From Armatimonadota bacterium (GTDB lineage Bacteria > Armatimonadota > Hebobacteria > GCA-020354555 > CP070648), in NCBI GenBank assembly GCA_020354555.1, contig CP070648.1, positions 464,115-510,443 on the forward strand: DNA of 46,329 nt, in the 5' to 3' direction. The notes under the pieces are model-generated. The model saw only the letters and a program-made list of their open reading frames with translations, ran no database searches and was not told the origin of the DNA. Shown here piece by piece: positions 42,250 through 46,329 of the stretch (position 1 is its first letter; each line of letters opens with the position of its first letter). The translations under genes were made by a program, and so were the position numbers.

Positions 42250-43800
42250 ATGAACTCACGACCTTCCGGAGACACGGCTTCTCGCGATACGAGGCACATC
42301 GTTGTCACGGTGCTTGCCGCGGCAGTGGTTGTCTCGATCTTCTGCGCATTCGCGGCGATCATTTTCAGGGTGAGTTGGAAGATCGGGCTGCTGGGCCTGC
42401 TTGCGTTCGCGATCGCCTATGCGATTGACATCTACCGCACGCTCAATCCGAGCCTGCCGGAGGTAACGCCGGATTCAACTGACGAAGACGGCAGACGAAT
42501 CTACGCCGCGGTCAAGCAGGTCAGCGCGTCCGCGGGCATACCTATGCCCAGGATCTATCTCGACCCCGACCCGGATCCCAATGCGTACACCTACGGCTTC
42601 GGGCCGCGGCACTCGGTGATCGTGTTCCACAAGGGCATCCTCGATCTCGTCGGTGACGACGAGGAGATGCTTCGCTCGGTCGTCGGGCACGAGATTGGCC
42701 ACATGCTGAGTTTCGACTGCTCGGTCTTCACTGCCCTGATCTTTCCGATTCATATCATGACGTGGGTGTCCAACCTGCTGGTGAGCCTCGCCTATCTCGC
42801 GGGGCGGATGATCGGACCCATCATCCACACGACTCTGCGCGCCGCGACGGACATCTGGGGCCTGCTCATTGGCTTGTTCATCGCCATGTTCGTGGTGTTC
42901 CTCGCGTTCTACCTTGCGATGTGGGCCGGCCTCATCATCGCCGCGATCGCGGTGTGCACGTTGTTCGTCAACCTGCTCAAGCGCGAGCGGGAGTACGCCG
43001 CCGACGCCATCGGCGCGCGCCTGGTGGGCGGCAAGTCGGGGACGGTGCGCGTGCTTGCCCGCCTCCTCGACGCCGCGCCGCATGACGCCGAGGTGCTCGC
43101 CGCCGCGCTCGCCAGTCACCCCGGCCCCAGGCCCGATGGGGAGGAACACCCCGACCTCGAACGCTGGCCAGTCAACAGATACGTCAATGTCGGGCTCATG
43201 CACGCCGCGAAGGAACTCCTGTTCGACCATCCCTACACGGTGCGGCGCATCGGCAATGTGAACAGCGTGGCGGCGCTCGGGAAACCCCTGGTGCGCACAT
43301 CCGACTTGGCGGCATGGATCCCCGCCGGCGTTCTCATCGTGCTCTTCACCTCAAGCTCCGCCTTGTGGCCCGGCGGGGCTTCCCGCCGGCAGCCCAGTCC
43401 GCCTTCGCGCCCACCGGCTCAGACGCAAACGACCGCCCCCAGATACATCCCGCCGCCGCCGCCAAACCGCGCTGAAGAGCCGTCCGCGCCCGTTGAGGAT
43501 CTCGAGACGCCCGACGAGCCCTCGACGGTCGTCGAAGTCGTCCCGCAAGAGCAGCAGCCCGCAGAGGAGCCGGAGCCGAGCGCTGAAACCGAGCGCGGCC
43601 GGCGATTGGCTGAACTCGGGCGAGAACACCTGCGCCTGGCGGGCGAGGGCGAGACACAACAGAACTCCGCGACCGTCAGAATGCACATCCAACAAGCCAT
43701 CCGCTGCTTCGAGGAAGCCGTGCGCCTCGACCCATCGAACCAGGAAGCGCAGCAGAACCTGGATAACGCGCGCTTCCTCCTGCAAACCGTGCCGGAGTAG
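42250..43800 (+). CDS. M48 (HtpX-like) membrane metallopeptidase with TPR-like tail
   Basis: A 516-residue protein. Two N-terminal transmembrane segments (about 15-60) precede a zinc protease domain with HEIGH (147-151) and the third ligand Glu in REREYAADAIGA (about 253); further hydrophobic helices lie between. After a membrane segment near 360 comes a Pro/Glu-rich spacer of about 80 residues and a C-terminal TPR-like unit (IQQAIRCFEEAVRLDPSNQEAQQNLDNARFLL), which is unusual for HtpX. It probably performs membrane-protein quality control. ATG 42250 is chosen for AGGTGG ten nt upstream; ATG 42229 is also in frame. Confidence 0.85.
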   Translation: MNSRPSGDTASRDTRHIVVTVLAAAVVVSIFCAFAAIIFRVSWKIGLLGLLAFAIAYAIDIYRTLNPSLPEVTPDSTDEDGRRIYAAVKQVSASAGIPMPRIYLDPDPDPNAYTYGFGPRHSVIVFHKGILDLVGDDEEMLRSVVGHEIGHMLSFDCSVFTALIFPIHIMTWVSNLLVSLAYLAGRMIGPIIHTTLRAATDIWGLLIGLFIAMFVVFLAFYLAMWAGLIIAAIAVCTLFVNLLKREREYAADAIGARLVGGKSGTVRVLARLLDAAPHDAEVLAAALASHPGPRPDGEEHPDLERWPVNRYVNVGLMHAAKELLFDHPYTVRRIGNVNSVAALGKPLVRTSDLAAWIPAGVLIVLFTSSSALWPGGASRRQPSPPSRPPAQTQTTAPRYIPPPPPNRAEEPSAPVEDLETPDEPSTVVEVVPQEQQPAEEPEPSAETERGRRLAELGREHLRLAGEGETQQNSATVRMHIQQAIRCFEEAVRLDPSNQEAQQNLDNARFLLQTVPE

Positions 43801-43997
43801 GGGAGGCGGCCGCGCTTCGCCCGACTCCCGCTGCGACCTCGGCTCCGATAGGACGACCGAACACGCAGGCCGCATCAAGCCGTGCGGATTGCGAGCATAC
43901 CGGTTCTCCCTTGACACGCCCGTGACACGACTCGACCGGGCAGGACTCCCCCCTCGGCGCGCCGAAGACGCCCGCAACCGATCAGCGGAGGACTGAC

Positions 43998-45260
43998 ATG
44001 AGCGCGAAGCTAGCCATAGACGGTGGAACGCCGGTGCGAGCCGAACCCTATCCCCCGTGGCCGTTCTTCTGGGAAGAAGAGAAGCAGGCGGTTCGCGAGG
44101 TGCTTGACTCCGGCAAAATCAACTACTGGACCGGCTTTCGCGGCATGGAGTTCCAGAAGCAGTGGGCGGAGTATTGCGGCGTGAAGCACGCCATCGCGCT
44201 GAACAGCGGCACGAGCGCCTTGCACGTCGCCGCCGCCGCGGCGAGCATCGGCCCCGGTGACGAGGGGATCTGTCCCTCCTACACGTTCATCGGAACCGCC
44301 GCCGCCGTTTGCCACCAGAATGCGGTCCCCATATTCGTTGACGTTGACGAGCAGACGTACAACATTGACCCCGCCGCCGTCGAGAAAGCAATCACGCCCA
44401 GGACGAAGGCCATCATTGCGGTCCACCTGCACGGACATCCGGCAGAGATGGATCCGCTGATGGACCTGGCGAAGAAGCACAACCTCGTCGTCATCGAGGA
44501 CGCCGCGCAAGCTCACGGCGCGGAATACAAAGGAAAGAAGATCGGCTCCATCGGCCACCTCGCCGCTTTCAGCTTCTGCCAGGACAAGATCATCACCACC
44601 GGCGGCGAGGGCGGCATGGTGACGACCAACGACGACGACTTCGCCGAGATTGGCCGCAGCTTTAAGGATCACGGCTACTGGGAGGAGGAGCACAAGGACT
44701 TGCTCCAGATGGAGGCGCTCTATCCCTACATCCATCACCGCGTCGGCTTCAATTACCGCATGACCGAGATGCAATCCGTAATTGGCATGGTGTGCCTGAG
44801 GCGTCTCGATGAGTGGGTGGACAAGCGGCGCGAGAATGCACATTTCCTGAGCGAGTGCATCGGCCGGATCGCACAGCTCGAGCCGCCGCACGAGGCGCCG
44901 CACGTCAAGCATGCCTTCTACAAGTACGCATTCACCATCAAGCCGGAGACCCTGAAGTGCAGCCGCGATGACTTCATCCTTGCCCTGCGCGCCGAGGGCA
45001 TCCCTTGTATCGCCGGCGTGCCACCGAGCAACCAGATGGAGGAGGTTTTCCAGAAGCACGTTGGATACGGCCATACCAAATGTCCGTTCGCATGTCCGTG
45101 GTACGGCGATCCGCCGGACTACAGCAAGATGAAGACGCCGGTCGCGGAGCGGATTGGCGCGAGGACGGTATGGCTGCTGGTGCATCCGACCGTCGAGCGC
45201 AAGGACCTCAAGGACGCGGCCACGGCGTTGGAAAAGGTCGCCGGAGCATACGCCGTCTAG
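43998..45260 (+). CDS. DegT/DnrJ/EryC1/StrS family aminotransferase
   Basis: A PLP-dependent, fold-type I enzyme of 420 residues, usually acting on keto-sugars. NSGTSALHVA binds the cofactor phosphate, Asp168 in IEDAAQAHGA contacts the pyridine nitrogen, and Lys197 in AAFSFCQDKIITTGGEGG forms the Schiff base. Family length is typically about 370-400, so it is complete. ATG 43998 follows GGAGG. In 43801-43997 upstream I see no gene. The next gene, a Gfo/Idh/MocA dehydrogenase, starts 18 bp downstream; such pairs often make amino sugars (dehydrogenase makes the keto-sugar, aminotransferase aminates it). Confidence 0.92.
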   Translation: MSAKLAIDGGTPVRAEPYPPWPFFWEEEKQAVREVLDSGKINYWTGFRGMEFQKQWAEYCGVKHAIALNSGTSALHVAAAAASIGPGDEGICPSYTFIGTAAAVCHQNAVPIFVDVDEQTYNIDPAAVEKAITPRTKAIIAVHLHGHPAEMDPLMDLAKKHNLVVIEDAAQAHGAEYKGKKIGSIGHLAAFSFCQDKIITTGGEGGMVTTNDDDFAEIGRSFKDHGYWEEEHKDLLQMEALYPYIHHRVGFNYRMTEMQSVIGMVCLRRLDEWVDKRRENAHFLSECIGRIAQLEPPHEAPHVKHAFYKYAFTIKPETLKCSRDDFILALRAEGIPCIAGVPPSNQMEEVFQKHVGYGHTKCPFACPWYGDPPDYSKMKTPVAERIGARTVWLLVHPTVERKDLKDAATALEKVAGAYAV

Positions 45261-45278
45261 GGGAGATGGAGGCGGACG

Positions 45279-46328
45279 ATGGCCTGGAAGTGGGGAGTCA
45301 TAGGAGCGGGTGGCATCGCGGACCGGCGCACGATGCCTGAGGGGATTGTGCCCTCAGATCGGTGCGAGCTCGTGGCGCTGATGGACGTGGACGGCAACCG
45401 CCTAGGCGAGGTGGCGCGCAAGTATGGCGTGAGTCGGACGACGACCGATGTTGCTGAGCTGCTTTCATGGGACGACGTGCAGGTTGTCTATATCGGCACG
45501 CCGGTGTGTCTCCACCCCGAGCACGCGATCGCCGCCGCCGAGGCCGGGAAGCACGTCCTCTGCGAGAAGCCGCTCGCGATCACCGCGGCGGAATGCCGGC
45601 GGATCACAGGCGCAGCCGAGGCAAATGGCGTCAAGCTCGCCGTCGGGTACATGATGCGCTTCCACGCGCTTCATCGGCGTCTGAAGGAGATGATCGAAGC
45701 GGGAGATATCGGTCAGCCGGTGCTCGCGCGAGCGAACTTCACGTGCTGGTATCCTGAGATCGAGGGCGCCTGGCGCCAGGATCCGGAAAAGGGTGGGGGA
45801 GGCGCGCTTCCGGATCTCGCGACGCATTGCATTGATCTGCTGCGGTGGATGCTCGGGGAAGTCGCTTCGGTTTCCGCGCAGGCGGACACGATCACGTTCG
45901 GATACCCTGTTGACGACATCGCCACCATCATGCTGAAGTTCGCGGGCGGCGCGCACGGGATGGTCGAGGCGTGCTTCAACGTGCCGGACGCCGCATCGCA
46001 GTACATACTCGAAGTCTACGGCACCAAAGGCAGCGTGATTGCGGATCACACGCTCGGCCAGATGCCGGGCGGGAACATGGTTGCTCATGTGGTTGACGAG
46101 CCGGGCGGCTACGACGCGGCGCAGGGTACGCCATCCGGCGGCCGGACCGAAGCCATCCAGGCCCCGCTGGTCAACATGTATCAGGCTGAGGTGGAGCACC
46201 TCTTGGACTGCATCGAGGCCGAACGGGATCCGCTCATCAGTGGCGCCGAAGCGACTCGGGTCCAGGAGATCGTCGAAGCGGCGTACGAGTCCTCGCGGAC
46301 CGGCAAGCGCGTGGATATCGGCGCGTGA
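45279..46328 (+). CDS. Gfo/Idh/MocA family oxidoreductase
   Basis: A 349-residue NAD(P)-dependent sugar dehydrogenase-type enzyme. The Rossmann motif is GAGGIA (9-14), the cofactor and catalytic Lys97 is in EKPLAIT, and the active-site His183/Asp185 pair is in ATHCIDLLRWML. GGAGG-like GGGAGATGGAGG precedes ATG 45279. The stop lies one base from the window end, so further operon members cannot be seen. It is probably co-transcribed with the aminotransferase. Confidence 0.92.
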   Translation: MAWKWGVIGAGGIADRRTMPEGIVPSDRCELVALMDVDGNRLGEVARKYGVSRTTTDVAELLSWDDVQVVYIGTPVCLHPEHAIAAAEAGKHVLCEKPLAITAAECRRITGAAEANGVKLAVGYMMRFHALHRRLKEMIEAGDIGQPVLARANFTCWYPEIEGAWRQDPEKGGGGALPDLATHCIDLLRWMLGEVASVSAQADTITFGYPVDDIATIMLKFAGGAHGMVEACFNVPDAASQYILEVYGTKGSVIADHTLGQMPGGNMVAHVVDEPGGYDAAQGTPSGGRTEAIQAPLVNMYQAEVEHLLDCIEAERDPLISGAEATRVQEIVEAAYESSRTGKRVDIGA

Positions 46329-46329
46329 G

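Overview
The window is GC-rich, gene-dense bacterial chromosome. It contains no rRNA, tRNA, CRISPR array or phage module that I could see. The best lineage guess is Armatimonadota or a close relative, probably a free-living or metagenome-assembled heterotroph. This rests on two prepilin-like proteins whose post-helix sequence ([18 protein letters not shown], then MYAQDYDE) is of the kind common in that group, on the mix of GH38, GH172 and DUF6067/GH123-like secreted glycosidases, and on UroD-like methyltransferases and Gfo/Idh/MocA enzymes. It is an inference, not a phylogenetic result.

Layout. 1-3.2 kb: a secreted FG-GAP repeat protein and a MASE3 sensor histidine kinase. 3.38-11.9 kb: a pyrimidine operon pyrR-pyrB-pyrC-carA-carB. 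Its leader holds a near-perfect PyrR-binding hairpin, a terminator hairpin and an 86-codon open frame that ends in the pyrR start codon. PyrB carries a C-terminal PyrI-type zinc ribbon. A GxxExxY gene with CACAAAG-type repeats sits between carA and carB. 11.9-13.5 kb: a repeat-rich islet with an orphan membrane protein and a 112-bp MITE-like element. 13.5-18.2 kb: an ene-reductase/UroD-like methyltransferase pair, ychF and a Tyr-rich exported protein. 18.35-18.53 kb: an isolated miniature transcription unit (promoter, ideal Shine-Dalgarno, 11-codon frame, terminator). 19-22.2 kb: two tandem TM-GAF-GGDEF paralogues, one canonical and one with a degraded active site.

22.3-28.1 kb, minus strand: two RCK/TrkA-type potassium regulators, two phosphofructokinases (one with a PPi-type or mixed-type signature, one ATP-type) and a K+-independent proton-pumping pyrophosphatase, which together suggest pyrophosphate-linked energy metabolism. 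28.3-30 kb: strong hairpins and a GT39/ArnT-like membrane glycosyltransferase. 30.3-32.8 kb: a tandem duplication of prepilin-like genes, each with the same promoter, a conserved leader of about 127 nt and its own terminator. 33-41.2 kb: glycan degradation (GH38 mannosidase, NikR, a DUF6067-like glycosidase and, on the minus strand, GH172). 41.4-46.3 kb: radC, an M48 membrane protease with a TPR-like tail, a DegT/DnrJ aminotransferase and a Gfo/Idh/MocA oxidoreductase.

The most interesting signals are non-coding or architectural: the pyr leader, the PyrB-zinc-ribbon fusion, the 18.4-kb mini transcription unit, the duplicated prepilin leaders and the inactive-looking GGDEF partner.
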